Shown one piece after another: positions 1 through 9,323 of a DNA stretch of 64,000 nt (the stretch's first letter is position 1; each line of letters opens with the position of its first letter). A program made the translations under genes and the position numbers. Under the pieces are notes generated by a model, which had not been told where the DNA came from, ran no database searches, and saw only the letters and a list, made by a program, of their open reading frames with translations. This DNA is from Pusillimonas sp. T7-7. GTDB taxonomy: Bacteria; Pseudomonadota; Gammaproteobacteria; Burkholderiales; Burkholderiaceae_B. The stretch lies in assembly GCF_000209655.1 (NCBI RefSeq), contig NC_015458.1, positions 1,426,001 through 1,490,000 on the forward strand, given 5' to 3'.

Positions 1-125
1 CCGCCAATCACAATGTCGTCCTTCTGCTGCGCAAACGCCCCACCCGCAGCAGCCAGGCCGGCTGCCAGCGAGATGGGCAAAACCAGCCGCCTGACCAGGC
101 TGGGCAATGAAAACGTACGAGTCAT
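1..125 (-). CDS. Branched-chain amino acid ABC transporter, periplasmic binding protein (5' end only)
   Basis: Only the first 41 codons are in the window; the gene continues past the left edge. The start is an ATG at 125. The N-terminus has two arginines followed by a hydrophobic stretch and an Ala-rich region ending GAFAQQ, a normal Sec signal peptide, and then IVIGG, a common mature start in LivJ-like proteins. It lies 37 bp after the livM stop on the same strand, so by context it is the substrate-binding subunit of this transporter. The specificity cannot be judged from this fragment. Confidence 0.75.
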   Translation of the reverse strand, partial: MTRTFSLPSLVRRLVLPISLAAGLAAAGGAFAQQKDDIVIG

Positions 126-162
126 GGTTGTCTCCTGGTGTGATGAATAAGCAGCCCGACGC

Positions 163-1200
163 TCAAGTGCGGAAAGGCCACAGGTGAAAGAAACGCCGCA
201 CCCGCCGCCATATTTCGGCCAGTCCTTGCGGTTCGAAAATCAGAAATACAACAATCAACAAACCAAAAACAATGGTGCGCACCGGCGACACATAACGCAA
301 GGTATCGCCTTCGATCGGCAGCAGCCCAATGACCAGCCTGAGCACCTCGGGCACCATGGTCATGAAGGCGGCGCCCAATATGGCGCCCAGTATCGAGCCC
401 ATGCCGCCGACAATAATCGCAGCCAGAAAGAAAATGGACAGAATCAAGGGGAAGCTTTCGGGGGTGACCACACGAAAGAAGTAAGCCCACAGCCCACCCG
501 CCACCCCGGCATAAAAGGACGAAAGCCCAAAGGACAGCAGCTTGTAGCGCAACAAAGGAATACCCAGCACCTCGGCTGAAATATCGCGATCACGAATGGC
601 GATGAAGGCCCGACCCACCCGTGTGCGGAACAAATTGGCAGCCCCCAGCACCATCAGTATTGTGACCGGCACAATAAGCCAGTAGATTTTGAAAGAAGTA
701 TCGAGCGCCACACCAAACAACACAGGCGGCGGCACAGTCATCCCCCCCGAGCCGCCGGTAAACGCAAGATTGCCAAAAATGAAATGCACAATAAACGAGG
801 CGGCGATGGTCACGATGGCCAGATACAGCCCTTTCACACGCAGCGAAGGGATGCCTACGACCAGGCCGCCCAGCATGGCCACGACACCTGCCACGATCAA
901 ATTCAACAAGAACGGGGTGCCGTAGCGCTGCTCCAGAACGGCCACCGTATAGGCGCCCAGCCCCATAAAGGCCGCCTGCCCCAGACTCACCAGGCCGGTA
1001 TAGCCAGTCAGTATGTTCAAGCCGGTCGCGCTGGCTGCATGTATGGCCACAAGGCAAGCCAGATAAAGCCAATAGTCGTTGGCCAAAAACGGATACAGCA
1101 GCAGCGCCAGGCCAAACACAAGCATCCACGCGCGCTGGGTAGCCGTGTCGAACAAGGCCTCGTCAGCCATGTAGTTTTGCTTGGCGGTCGCTATACGCAT
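163..1200 (-). CDS. livM: Branched-chain amino acid ABC transporter permease LivM
   Basis: A 345-residue integral membrane protein of the LivM family, forming the translocation channel with LivH. Many hydrophobic segments are visible from about residue 27 onward. The family-typical stretch TGYTGLVSLGQAAFMGLGAY follows, then the cytoplasmic coupling region with AIRDRDISAEVLGI. The length matches the family. The ATG at 1200 lies 2 bp after the livH stop, so the two genes are translationally linked. The substrate may be amino acids, urea or short amides; the sequence does not separate these. Confidence 0.9.
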   Translation of the reverse strand: MRIATAKQNYMADEALFDTATQRAWMLVFGLALLLYPFLANDYWLYLACLVAIHAASATGLNILTGYTGLVSLGQAAFMGLGAYTVAVLEQRYGTPFLLNLIVAGVVAMLGGLVVGIPSLRVKGLYLAIVTIAASFIVHFIFGNLAFTGGSGGMTVPPPVLFGVALDTSFKIYWLIVPVTILMVLGAANLFRTRVGRAFIAIRDRDISAEVLGIPLLRYKLLSFGLSSFYAGVAGGLWAYFFRVVTPESFPLILSIFFLAAIIVGGMGSILGAILGAAFMTMVPEVLRLVIGLLPIEGDTLRYVSPVRTIVFGLLIVVFLIFEPQGLAEIWRRVRRFFHLWPFRT

Positions 1201-1202
1201 GA

Positions 1203-2084
1203 TCAGAGCCTTTCAATTTCGCGAGTGCCGAACAAGCCATAAGGCCGCAGCATCAACACCACCACCAGCACAATAAAGGTGACCAGCAGCTTGTACTCGC
1301 CCCCCAAATACGCACCGGCCCACGCTTCAAGCACCCCGATCAGCAGGCCGGCCAGCAAGGCGCCCACCACACTGTCCAGCCCGCCCACGATCACCACAAC
1401 CAGTACCGAAAGCCCAAACACACCCATGGACGAGGACAGCCCGCCTATGGCCCCCACCACAATCCCGGCCACGGCGGCCAGAGCGGCGCTGGCGACCCAG
1501 GCCAAAGAAAATACACGCGGCACATTGATGCCCATGGAATAAGCCGCCCCCTGGTCGGACGCCGTGGCGCGCAAGGCCACCCCGCCACGCCAATAGCGAA
1601 ACACCGCCACCACGATGGCAACCAGGGCCACCGCTACCCAGAAACCGTAGAACACCTTGGACGATATAAAGGCTTCACCCAGAAAGATGGGTTCGGTAGG
1701 CATGAATTCGGGCAAACGGCGCTGATCGGCCGTCCAGATCAGCTCGACCAGGCCGACCAGAATGGAACCCAACCCAACCGTGACCATAAACACCGAAATG
1801 GGCGACTCGCCCAGCATGGGGCGTATGGCCAGGCGCTCTATGACGCCGCCCATGATGCCGCTGCAAACTATGGCCAGCACCACAGCCAGCCAGATCGGCC
1901 ATTGCAGGCCGGAAGCAAAGGCAAAGAAAATGTACGCGCCCATCATCAGCATTTCGCCTATGGCCAGATTCACCACGCGCGTTGCCTTGTACACAATCAC
2001 AAAAGCCAGCCCGGCCAGCGCATACAGGCCGCCGCTGCCGATGCCGGCCAGCGTCACCTCGAACAAAAAAAGCCAGTCTGTCAT
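1203..2084 (-). CDS. livH: Branched-chain amino acid ABC transporter permease LivH
   Basis: A 293-residue hydrophobic protein of the LivH family, partner of LivM in the inner membrane. The N-terminal region (GIGSGGLYALAGLAFVIVYK) and the central ATASDQGAAYSMGINVPRVF coupling loop are characteristic. Its start overlaps the end of livG by 4 bp, in the order livG-livH-livM-binding protein. No livF-like ATPase is seen in the window; it may lie beyond the left edge or elsewhere. Confidence 0.9.
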   Translation of the reverse strand: MTDWLFLFEVTLAGIGSGGLYALAGLAFVIVYKATRVVNLAIGEMLMMGAYIFFAFASGLQWPIWLAVVLAIVCSGIMGGVIERLAIRPMLGESPISVFMVTVGLGSILVGLVELIWTADQRRLPEFMPTEPIFLGEAFISSKVFYGFWVAVALVAIVVAVFRYWRGGVALRATASDQGAAYSMGINVPRVFSLAWVASAALAAVAGIVVGAIGGLSSSMGVFGLSVLVVVIVGGLDSVVGALLAGLLIGVLEAWAGAYLGGEYKLLVTFIVLVVVLMLRPYGLFGTREIERL

Positions 2085-2932
2085 GCCGCCTTTTCCCGCC
2101 CTTGTCCGCGCAAGCGGCGGCGCAGGTCCGATACATCGCTCGCCCCCAGATAAGCGCGTATGACTTCAGGGTTGGCCTGCACCTGCGCGGGCGTACCGTC
2201 GGCAATCACTTGCCCGAAGTTAAGCACCACCACATGGTCAGACAGATCCATGACCAGGCCCATGTCGTGCTCTACCATCAGCACCGTAACGCCCCATTCA
2301 TTACGCACATCCAGAATGAAGCGCGCCATGTCTTCGGTTTCTTCCCGGTTCATGCCGGCCACCGGTTCGTCGAGCATCAGGACCTCTGGCTGCATCGCCA
2401 GCGCCCGCGCCATTTCCACCCGCTTTTGCAAACCATAAGGCAAGGCCGCCACCGAGGCATGGCGAATATGGTCGATTTCAAGAAAATCGATAATGCGCTC
2501 TTCAATATCGGCACGCAAAGCGACCTCTTCACGCCGCGCTGCGCCCAGATAGAACAGGCCCTGGAAAACATTGGTTTTAAGCTGGCAATGCCGGCCAAGC
2601 TTGATGTTGTCCAGCACCGACATGCCGCGAAACAGGGCAATATTCTGGAAGCTGCGTGCCAACCCCAGTTTGGCCCGTTGCGGGGCCGGCAGCCGGGAAA
2701 TATCGCGCCCCTTGAACTTGACGGTGCCCTGGCTGGGCCGGTAAAAGCCGGAAATCGTATTGAACAGCGAGGTCTTGCCCGCACCATTGGGGCCTATCAC
2801 CGTGGTGATGGAACCAGGCTCTACGTTAAAGCCGACGCCATTCAGCGCTTTAACCCCGCCGAAAGCCAGCGTCAGCCCCTCTACCTGCAAGATAGGGTTG
2901 CCAGCCGCCACATTTGTCTCCGTTATAGGCAA
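2081..2932 (-). CDS. livG: Branched-chain amino acid ABC transporter ATP-binding protein LivG
   Basis: A 283-residue cytoplasmic ABC ATPase. It has Walker A GPNGAGKTS (about residues 47-55), the degenerate signature LPYGLQKRVEMARAL (164-178) typical of LivG rather than LSGGQ, Walker B LMLDEP (185-190), and the switch histidine in VEHDM. The C-terminal extension reading NPEVIRAYLG is typical of LivG/F proteins. It is the first gene of the Liv cluster on the minus strand and overlaps livH by 4 bp. The C-terminus ends in an Arg-rich tail. Confidence 0.9.
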   Translation of the reverse strand: MPITETNVAAGNPILQVEGLTLAFGGVKALNGVGFNVEPGSITTVIGPNGAGKTSLFNTISGFYRPSQGTVKFKGRDISRLPAPQRAKLGLARSFQNIALFRGMSVLDNIKLGRHCQLKTNVFQGLFYLGAARREEVALRADIEERIIDFLEIDHIRHASVAALPYGLQKRVEMARALAMQPEVLMLDEPVAGMNREETEDMARFILDVRNEWGVTVLMVEHDMGLVMDLSDHVVVLNFGQVIADGTPAQVQANPEVIRAYLGASDVSDLRRRLRGQGREKAA

Positions 2933-3038
2933 GAGGCCAGCCCCCTGCTTTTTTAGCCCGCCGACTGTTTGGTTTTATTAATCGAGCAAGCGCTTGGTTG
3001 AACAATGCATCAGCAGCTTTGATAAGGCAATATCGGAT

Positions 3039-3401
3039 TTACCCTGAGGCCAGGGCTGCGTGAATGGCCAGATGGTAATCGGGACAAGCAAGGCAGTAGC
3101 CTGCGGGCAGTTCGACCACTGCCGCGGCAGCGGCGCAGCAGGCGACGCGCCAGGGCTGTAAATGATGCCGCTGCATGAGCACTTGATGACGACTATTCAA
3201 AAACACCACATCAATGGAGTAAGACAAGCCGAAAGTATGTATGGCCTTGCAAGCAGCGATGTACAGGCCGGCATGCCAGGGCAAGCCGCCATAGGCGTGC
3301 AAGCCGCGCAAACGTGCCGCAAAGCTTGTCGCCTTGTATAGCGTCAAAGCATGCATGGCAGATGAACACTGTGCTGGGCTGGTTTGTATGTGGGTGTTCA
3401 T
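3039..3401 (-). CDS. DUF192 family protein
   Basis: A 120-residue protein with the DUF192 pattern: SFAARLRGLHAYGGLP near residue 26, then CKAIHTFGLSYSIDVVFLN and a terminal VVELPAGYC. The molecular function of DUF192 proteins is not established. Unlike many members it has no evident signal peptide. Its ATG overlaps the tadC stop by 4 bp (ATGA), so it is co-translated with the Tad pilus genes. It may have a role at the pilus or may simply sit at the operon end; the sequence does not decide. Confidence 0.8.
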   Translation of the reverse strand: MNTHIQTSPAQCSSAMHALTLYKATSFAARLRGLHAYGGLPWHAGLYIAACKAIHTFGLSYSIDVVFLNSRHQVLMQRHHLQPWRVACCAAAAAVVELPAGYCLACPDYHLAIHAALASG

Positions 3402-4273
3402 GAGTCAAAGGCCAACAACTTGATCACTATCGGAAAGCCGATGATCAGGAAAGTACAAGGAAAAATGCAGAAGACCATGGGAAACAGCATTTTCACTGGT
3501 GCTTCGAGCGCCAGCTTTTCTGCGCGCAGAAAGCGCTCGGCCCGACGCTGCTCAGACTGCGAACGCAGCAATGGGCCAAGACTCATGCCCAACTGATCAG
3601 CCTGGGCCAGTGCGGTCACCAGGCTCTGTACGGCTGGCAGCCCACAGCGATCGGCCAATTCCTGCAAGGCTTGTATGCGAGGCACTCCCGCCCGCATGTC
3701 TGCCAGGGCATGACGGAGCTCGCCACGCAAGGGCCCATCGGGACCATGCTGTGCAGCCTGCTGCAAGGCCCCATGAAGATTCAGGCCTGCTTCCACACAC
3801 AGAGTCGTCATATCGAGCAAAAACGGGAACTCACGCAGCATCTGAAATTGCCGCTGACGTGCCAAGCCATGCAACCAGTAGCGCGGCCACAGCATGCCGA
3901 TCAGGCCTGCTCCCAGGCACGGCAGCAGTATGTGCGCCAGGCGAGCGTCCCCACTGGTTTGCAGTACCAGCACTGAAGCCAGCAGCAATGCCAGGAAACC
4001 CATAAACTGCATGGCAACGATATGCTCGGGCAAGCACCATCGCCCTACTCCTGCAGTCAGCACACGCTGGCTCAGTGCAAGCCGCATGCGCCATGAAATG
4101 AAAGGCTGGCATACAGGAGCCAGGGCAAGAACCCAGGGCCAGCTCAGATGCAGCAGCAGCCGGCCGGGCATACGACGCATTTGCTCCTTGTGCAGCAACA
4201 GTGGCCGCGTAAACACCCATACCAGCAGATACAAGGACAAACCGGCAGCCAGGCAACTGAGCCAGAAAAACAT
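3398..4273 (-). CDS. tadC: Tad pilus inner-membrane platform protein TadC (GspF-type domain)
   Basis: A 291-residue type II secretion F-domain protein. A hydrophobic N-terminal segment (about residues 1-22) is followed by a cytoplasmic GspF domain containing FPFLLDMTTLCVEAGLNL and MRAGVPRIQALQELADRCG, with a hydrophobic C-terminal segment ending near FPIVIKLLAF. I chose the ATG at 4273 because it lies 8 bp after the tadB stop and begins directly at the membrane segment; the upstream in-frame extension would overlap tadB out of frame. TadC pairs with TadB as the platform driven by the CpaF ATPase. Confidence 0.88.
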   Translation of the reverse strand: MFFWLSCLAAGLSLYLLVWVFTRPLLLHKEQMRRMPGRLLLHLSWPWVLALAPVCQPFISWRMRLALSQRVLTAGVGRWCLPEHIVAMQFMGFLALLLASVLVLQTSGDARLAHILLPCLGAGLIGMLWPRYWLHGLARQRQFQMLREFPFLLDMTTLCVEAGLNLHGALQQAAQHGPDGPLRGELRHALADMRAGVPRIQALQELADRCGLPAVQSLVTALAQADQLGMSLGPLLRSQSEQRRAERFLRAEKLALEAPVKMLFPMVFCIFPCTFLIIGFPIVIKLLAFDS

Positions 4274-4281
4274 AGCTATTC

Positions 4282-5130
4282 CTAGATGGTGATTGCGACT
4301 ATACGGCGTATGAACCATATGCCCAGCACTTCCATCGTGACGATGGCGGCCACCACCGACCAGCCTGCGGGCGTTTCCCACAGAGCCCGCATGGAGTCGG
4401 GATCCAAATAGTGCAGCACAATGGCCAGGACGGGCGGCAGACCGGCCATGATCCATGCCTGCAAACGCCCTTGCGATGTCAAGGCCTGCACACGGCTTAG
4501 AAGACGCAAGCGAGCCCGGAGCGTGGCAGCAATGCTTTCCAGGGTTTCAGCAAGATTGCCGCCACTTTGTGCTGCGATGGTCAGCGCAGACACCACCAAA
4601 CCCGTGCCCTCGAAAGGCATGCGACGGTATAGGTCTGCCAGGGCCTGCTCAAAGCCTATTCCCATGCGTTGCTGGCGCAGCATCAGGCCAAACTCCTGCG
4701 ACAGCGGAGCAGGCGATTGTGCAACGATATGCTTTAAGGCGGATTGCAGGCCGGCCCCGGCACGCAGAGCACCCGCCAAAGCCTGCAGCAGATCGGGCAA
4801 CTGTTCATCAAAGCGCTGCAAGCGCAATTTTCTGATTCGGCCTATGACGTATTGCGGTACCAGCAAACCTGTAACGCCCGAGAACGCCAACAGTACTCCA
4901 CTGCCCGCCAGCACGTACACCACGGCCATCAAGACCATGCATAAAGCAATATTGGCAAGCCAAAGCTGTGCTGGATCGACAAACAGAAAGAACTCGTCCA
5001 GACGCTCGCTTGCCTGCTTTTTGAATGCCTGCTGATAGCGCACATAAGCCTTGCCCAGCCATTTTTGCAAGAACCAGCAGCACACACCTGCTACGACCGC
5101 CATGCTTAACAGAAAAATGGTAATTGCCAT
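4282..5130 (-). CDS. tadB: Tad pilus inner-membrane platform protein TadB (GspF-type domain)
   Basis: A 282-residue protein with two N-terminal membrane segments (about residues 1-20 and 60-95), a cytoplasmic GspF domain with LPDLLQALAGALRAGAGLQS and TIAAQSGGNLAETLESIAAT, and a C-terminal hydrophobic pair. The start is the ATG at 5130, preceded by an excellent ribosome site (GGAGGTGG, about 4 bases upstream); longer forms overlap cpaF. It forms the membrane platform of the Tad machine together with TadC. Confidence 0.9.
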   Translation of the reverse strand: MAITIFLLSMAVVAGVCCWFLQKWLGKAYVRYQQAFKKQASERLDEFFLFVDPAQLWLANIALCMVLMAVVYVLAGSGVLLAFSGVTGLLVPQYVIGRIRKLRLQRFDEQLPDLLQALAGALRAGAGLQSALKHIVAQSPAPLSQEFGLMLRQQRMGIGFEQALADLYRRMPFEGTGLVVSALTIAAQSGGNLAETLESIAATLRARLRLLSRVQALTSQGRLQAWIMAGLPPVLAIVLHYLDPDSMRALWETPAGWSVVAAIVTMEVLGIWFIRRIVAITI

Positions 5131-5149
5131 TTCCACCTCCGGACAGGGC

Positions 5150-6883
5150 CTAGTCTGAATCAACCATATTCCAGGCCAGCTCGGTGCGCTTGTCGAATAA
5201 TGCTGCCTGCAAGGCGGGCGCACCGGCCTCATCAATAAAGCACTCAGGGACCACACCGCAACCCACGAATGCCGGCGTCGGCGAGCGCAGATATCTGAAA
5301 AGCTCTTGCGTTTGTATACGGCCGCTTTCCATGCCCGCAATTTCAACGATGGACGTGATCAAGCGGCGGCCATTGTTCAAGCGGGCCTGCTGGACGATAA
5401 AGTGTATGCTGGCGGCAATATGCTCACGTACTGCAGACAAGGGTAAGTCCATGCCTGCCATCAGTATCATGGTCTCGAGCCGAGCCAGGGCATCGCGTGG
5501 GCTGTTGGCATGCAAAGTAGTCAATGATCCTTCATGGCCCGTATTCATGGCGGCAAGCATGTCGAATGCCTCGCCACCCCGGCACTCGCCAACTACGATG
5601 CGATCAGGGCGCATGCGCAAGGCATTGCGTACAAGGTCGCGTATGGCAATATTGCCCCTCCCTTCAAGGTTGGCCGGACGCGATTCCAGCGCCACCAGAT
5701 GTGGATGTTCAAGCCTGAGCTCGGCCGCATCTTCAATCGTAACGATACGCTCGTTACGTGGAATACAGTTCGACAACACATTGAGCAGAGTCGTTTTGCC
5801 CGAGCCGGTACCTCCTGAAACGATAATGTTTTTCTTGCTACGCACACTTTCCGCCAGAAATATCTGCATGGATTCATCGAAGGCTTCGAGACGCAACAAA
5901 TCATTCATGTCTGGACGTTTTTGCGGAAACTTGCGTATGGTCAAACTGCTTCCACGCAAGGCTACCGGCGCCAGCACGGCATTGACGCGTGAGCCGTCGC
6001 GCAAGCGCGCATCGACCATGGGGGAACTTTCGTCTATACGACGACCCAATGGGGAAACAATGCGGTCGATGACCCCCAACACAGCCTGCTCACTGCTGAA
6101 CGCAGCGGTGTGTCGTTTGAGCTGCCCATTGATCTCGACAAATATTTCGTCATGACGATTAACCATGATCTCAGTGACAGCCTGATCAGCAAGCAAGGGC
6201 TCCAAAGGGCCCAGGCCCACAGCTTCGTTGACAACTTCAATCAGCAGGGCCGGCTTGTCGATGTATGCGGGAAGCTCGGTGTCGGTGGAAATGATATCGC
6301 TTAGAGCGGCGGATGCTTCACTGCGCAGAGCTTCGTCACTCATGCTGGCGATATCGCGACGGCGCAGGTCCAGCGCCTCAAGCAGGGCCAGGTGCAGCCG
6401 ACGCCGATGGAACAACAACACATTTAGCGAACATTCAAGATCAACAGGCTCTATATGGTCGCTGACCATACTGACCTGGGATTCAGCCTCGTGATGCAGT
6501 ACAGGAATGCCATCTTTCGATAATGGCGGTACCGTGCACACATCAGGGCCTGCCACGGCTGCATGCTGTATAGGTTCGGCGACAACCATACCGTAGTCGA
6601 TTCTATCCAGACGCATAAGGCATGGGCCTATCAGTATTTCATCCCCTTCTTGCAAAGGCCCGTGTTCAGCTATGCGCTGGCCGTTCACCAGGGTTCCGCT
6701 CAAGGTCCCGAAATCCTCAATAAATATACCCGCCCGCCTTCTTTCAATGCACGCATGCCGCTTGCCCACCCGCCATGCTTTCAGGCGCAATTGATTATCA
6801 GGCCCACGGCCAACTTCCAAGGGCAGCACAAAGCTTGCCGACTCCACCAATCCATCTTCAAAACGCAGTTCCATGTGCAGCAT
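5150..6883 (-). CDS. cpaF: Tad pilus ATPase CpaF/TadA with N-terminal FHA domain
   Basis: A 577-residue fusion. Residues about 10-95 form a forkhead-associated domain: VGRGPDNQL, KRHACIE and DFGTLSGTLVNG are the phosphothreonine-binding loop motifs. Residues about 200-530 form the type II/IV secretion ATPase: Walker A SGGTGSGKTT (356-365), the TIEDAAEL acidic box, Walker B RIVVGECRGGEA (428-438) and the conserved histidine of TTLHANS. The start is the ATG at 6883, 4 bp after the secretin stop, with CGGAG upstream. The ATPase powers pilus assembly; the FHA part suggests control by a Thr-phosphorylated partner (inference). Most CpaF proteins lack FHA. Confidence 0.92.
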   Translation of the reverse strand: MLHMELRFEDGLVESASFVLPLEVGRGPDNQLRLKAWRVGKRHACIERRRAGIFIEDFGTLSGTLVNGQRIAEHGPLQEGDEILIGPCLMRLDRIDYGMVVAEPIQHAAVAGPDVCTVPPLSKDGIPVLHHEAESQVSMVSDHIEPVDLECSLNVLLFHRRRLHLALLEALDLRRRDIASMSDEALRSEASAALSDIISTDTELPAYIDKPALLIEVVNEAVGLGPLEPLLADQAVTEIMVNRHDEIFVEINGQLKRHTAAFSSEQAVLGVIDRIVSPLGRRIDESSPMVDARLRDGSRVNAVLAPVALRGSSLTIRKFPQKRPDMNDLLRLEAFDESMQIFLAESVRSKKNIIVSGGTGSGKTTLLNVLSNCIPRNERIVTIEDAAELRLEHPHLVALESRPANLEGRGNIAIRDLVRNALRMRPDRIVVGECRGGEAFDMLAAMNTGHEGSLTTLHANSPRDALARLETMILMAGMDLPLSAVREHIAASIHFIVQQARLNNGRRLITSIVEIAGMESGRIQTQELFRYLRSPTPAFVGCGVVPECFIDEAGAPALQAALFDKRTELAWNMVDSD

Positions 6884-6887
6884 CACA

Positions 6888-8312
6888 TTACTCCGTGAAA
6901 ACATATTGATTGCCGCCGACAATGCCTGCCCGTGGCGAAATGGATTCGGGAATCACCTGTAACCACTGTGAGCCCGGCCCCTGCCAGGGGTCCCAGGAAA
7001 CTTGATCTGCAGCCACAAGCGGTTTTGGCAGAGGTGCCAAAGATGCATTGATGATGGGTGCTTGCGGAAAGGCGGTTTTGAGTATGTCTTCACCCAATTG
7101 GACTCGACGAGCCAGCCCTGGATGGTCTGCGCCAACCAGCACAGGAGTCACGAAGATCGCCAGCTCGGTTTCATGGCGCTGGAACCGGCTGGATTTGAAC
7201 AGCTCGCCAAGAATGGGGATGTCTCCCAGACCAGGCACCTTGTCGACGTTGTGTGTCGCTTCGCGTGAAAGAAACCCCGCCAGAACCAGCGTTTGCCCGG
7301 AACGCACATTGAATTCAGTCGCTGCACGACGAGTTTTCAGAGAAGGCCCATTTGGCACAGATAGCGCATTATCAACGGAACTGACTTCAACTTCGATGCG
7401 TGACCGTACCGCCCCATTTCGCTCGATCTGGGGCGTAATACGCAAAGACACGCCATAAGGCTTGAATGCGGTATTGGTGTTGCCGTTGGCATCTACGGTT
7501 GAATAAGGTACTTCTCCGCCCGCCAGAAATTCGGCCGTTGATCCGCTACGGGCCAATAACTGCGGCTGGGCCAAGACCACTGCCGTGCCTTTCTGGGCCA
7601 TGGCATTGATACGTGCCGACAGCAACGCATTCACTCCAAAGTAACCGGCCGCCATGGTGGCCGGAAAGCCTATCGGCATGACGGACTCGCTTGGCCGGTC
7701 ATCCAGCCTTTTACTGCCCCCATCCCACGCCAGGCCGGCGCTTAACCCGCCATCTGTAGCCGTATTCCAGCGCAAACCCAGTTCCTGCAGCTGTATGCGC
7801 GGGACCTCAACCACCTGCACATCAAGCAAAACCATGCGATCCCAGCCCACCTGACCAGTGAAGTCAAGCAGCTGCGGGTAATGTTTTGCCAACTCGGCGA
7901 TACGCTCTCGGTCTCCGTCGGAAAGATCGTCGCCCTCGATGACCAGTTTGTCACCCACGGCGGATAGCTGTGCGTGGGGAATGCGTTCAAGAACACTACG
8001 CAGTTCTTGCTGTATTTGCCGCAAGCCTTCTGGTGCGACCTCGATCTGATACTGCCAGCGCTGGCCGTCGGCTGACCATATCTGCAAGGCGGTGGAGCCT
8101 TCGTGGCGTGCAAATACGATTACTTCTTTTTCGTCGGTAGCGACTGCATTGATGATGTGGCCGTCACCCACTGCGACACGTGCGACATCGGGAATGCCCA
8201 GAACCTTGACCTCTCCAACCTGCAGATTCAGCATGGCCTCTTGCGATGGCGCAGCACCGCTATGCTGCGCCATCATCAACAAACATCCCAGCAGTATCTT
8301 GCGCACTTTCAT
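6888..8312 (-). CDS. cpaC: Tad pilus outer-membrane secretin CpaC/RcpA
   Basis: A 474-residue protein with a signal peptide (MKVRKILLGCLLMMAQHSGA), an N-terminal pilus-secretin domain (LQVGEVKVLGIPDVARVAVG, about residues 30-50), a BON-like middle, and a C-terminal secretin domain with VLAQPQLLARSGSTAEFLAG and VPGLGDIPILGELF. It would form the outer-membrane ring for the Flp pilus. The ATG at 8312 fits the signal peptide and lies 10 bp after the cpaB stop. There is no lipobox, so an external pilotin may be needed or absent. Confidence 0.9.
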   Translation of the reverse strand: MKVRKILLGCLLMMAQHSGAAPSQEAMLNLQVGEVKVLGIPDVARVAVGDGHIINAVATDEKEVIVFARHEGSTALQIWSADGQRWQYQIEVAPEGLRQIQQELRSVLERIPHAQLSAVGDKLVIEGDDLSDGDRERIAELAKHYPQLLDFTGQVGWDRMVLLDVQVVEVPRIQLQELGLRWNTATDGGLSAGLAWDGGSKRLDDRPSESVMPIGFPATMAAGYFGVNALLSARINAMAQKGTAVVLAQPQLLARSGSTAEFLAGGEVPYSTVDANGNTNTAFKPYGVSLRITPQIERNGAVRSRIEVEVSSVDNALSVPNGPSLKTRRAATEFNVRSGQTLVLAGFLSREATHNVDKVPGLGDIPILGELFKSSRFQRHETELAIFVTPVLVGADHPGLARRVQLGEDILKTAFPQAPIINASLAPLPKPLVAADQVSWDPWQGPGSQWLQVIPESISPRAGIVGGNQYVFTE

Positions 8313-8322
8313 GTTTGCGGCC

Positions 8323-9303
8323 CTATTCCGCGGCCATGGCGGAGTCAGGCTCATCAGGCGACGAATAACGTGCAGAGGAAACTTGATCCAGCTGGCGGTT
8401 TATGGCGGCGTGCATCCAGGCGCTAACCAGATCTTGCGAGCCCGGAAGATTAAATAAACCACTGGCCTGTGACGGCCCCGACGTTGCGGGCTTAAGCCTG
8501 GACACGCTGCGTACGGATTGATTTCCGTAGATCACCTGGGCTTTTTTGGTAGGAGCAGGAGGGTTGCGGTTTACCCCTAGCAAGCTTGCCAGGTCACCTC
8601 GCACCGCCTTCTGGCTTGATGCAACATCTTGCGGCGGACGCAGTACCGCCGTAATTGTTCCGCCTTGTCGCGCGGCAACCAGCTTGACAGCATCTTCCGG
8701 CGAGGCGTCGAGCGTTACCGTGGCATACGACCCCCTGGAGGCATGACCGGCATCTTGAACAAATTGCGTATTGGCATCGGTGGCGAGCACCAGCACGCCT
8801 TGCAACAGCGGAGCGGTGATATGGCGGCGTTGGTACTCAAAAGACACATACAAATCGATCAGGTCACCAGGCTGCAATAAGCCGGAAACAGAGTTGATGG
8901 CGTCCACCGGCATGGAGATTGCCCGCCTGCCGGCTGACAAATGGCTGGAGAAGGCCGCATGATCTTGTCCCGTTGTATGAACTTCCAGCACGGCATCACC
9001 CCCACGCAAGGGGGCCCGCAGCATGGTTCCGGTCAATTCGGTAAAACGCCCGGGCGCAAGGCTGCCGCTGGACGCCACATTAGCGGGAAAATGGCGCAAG
9101 GCAAGATGCTCCGGCCCCAGACGTGTACCGGCAGGCAGGTCATAGGCTGCAACTATCCTTTCCACCATTGGTGTACGCGCTTGCGCCTCAAGCAGCTGAA
9201 CCTTGCCATCAATGTGCTGCTTGGCAGCCCAGGCAGCCCCCAGTCCCGCAACACCAGCCAGCAGCAACATTGCAAGTGATCGATTAAAGACAGGCAAACG
9301 CAT
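8323..9303 (-). CDS. cpaB: Tad pilus assembly protein CpaB/RcpC
   Basis: A 326-residue protein: one N-terminal membrane anchor (about residues 10-26), then a SAF-like domain beginning VAAYDLPAGTRLGPEHLAL (about 50-68) and an RcpC-type beta region with RAISMPVDAINSVSGLLQPG. CpaB links the inner-membrane platform to the secretin in the periplasm. The start is the ATG at 9303; the upstream extension lacks a membrane anchor pattern. The last 60 or so residues are less conserved and Pro/Ser-rich. Confidence 0.88.
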   Translation of the reverse strand: MRLPVFNRSLAMLLLAGVAGLGAAWAAKQHIDGKVQLLEAQARTPMVERIVAAYDLPAGTRLGPEHLALRHFPANVASSGSLAPGRFTELTGTMLRAPLRGGDAVLEVHTTGQDHAAFSSHLSAGRRAISMPVDAINSVSGLLQPGDLIDLYVSFEYQRRHITAPLLQGVLVLATDANTQFVQDAGHASRGSYATVTLDASPEDAVKLVAARQGGTITAVLRPPQDVASSQKAVRGDLASLLGVNRNPPAPTKKAQVIYGNQSVRSVSRLKPATSGPSQASGLFNLPGSQDLVSAWMHAAINRQLDQVSSARYSSPDEPDSAMAAE

Positions 9304-9323
9304 TTCGTGTGTCCTTTTGGGGA

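Noticed and set aside
4274..4456. N-terminal extension of TadC upstream of 4273
   Set aside because: It overlaps tadB in another frame and the protein begins properly at its membrane segment.
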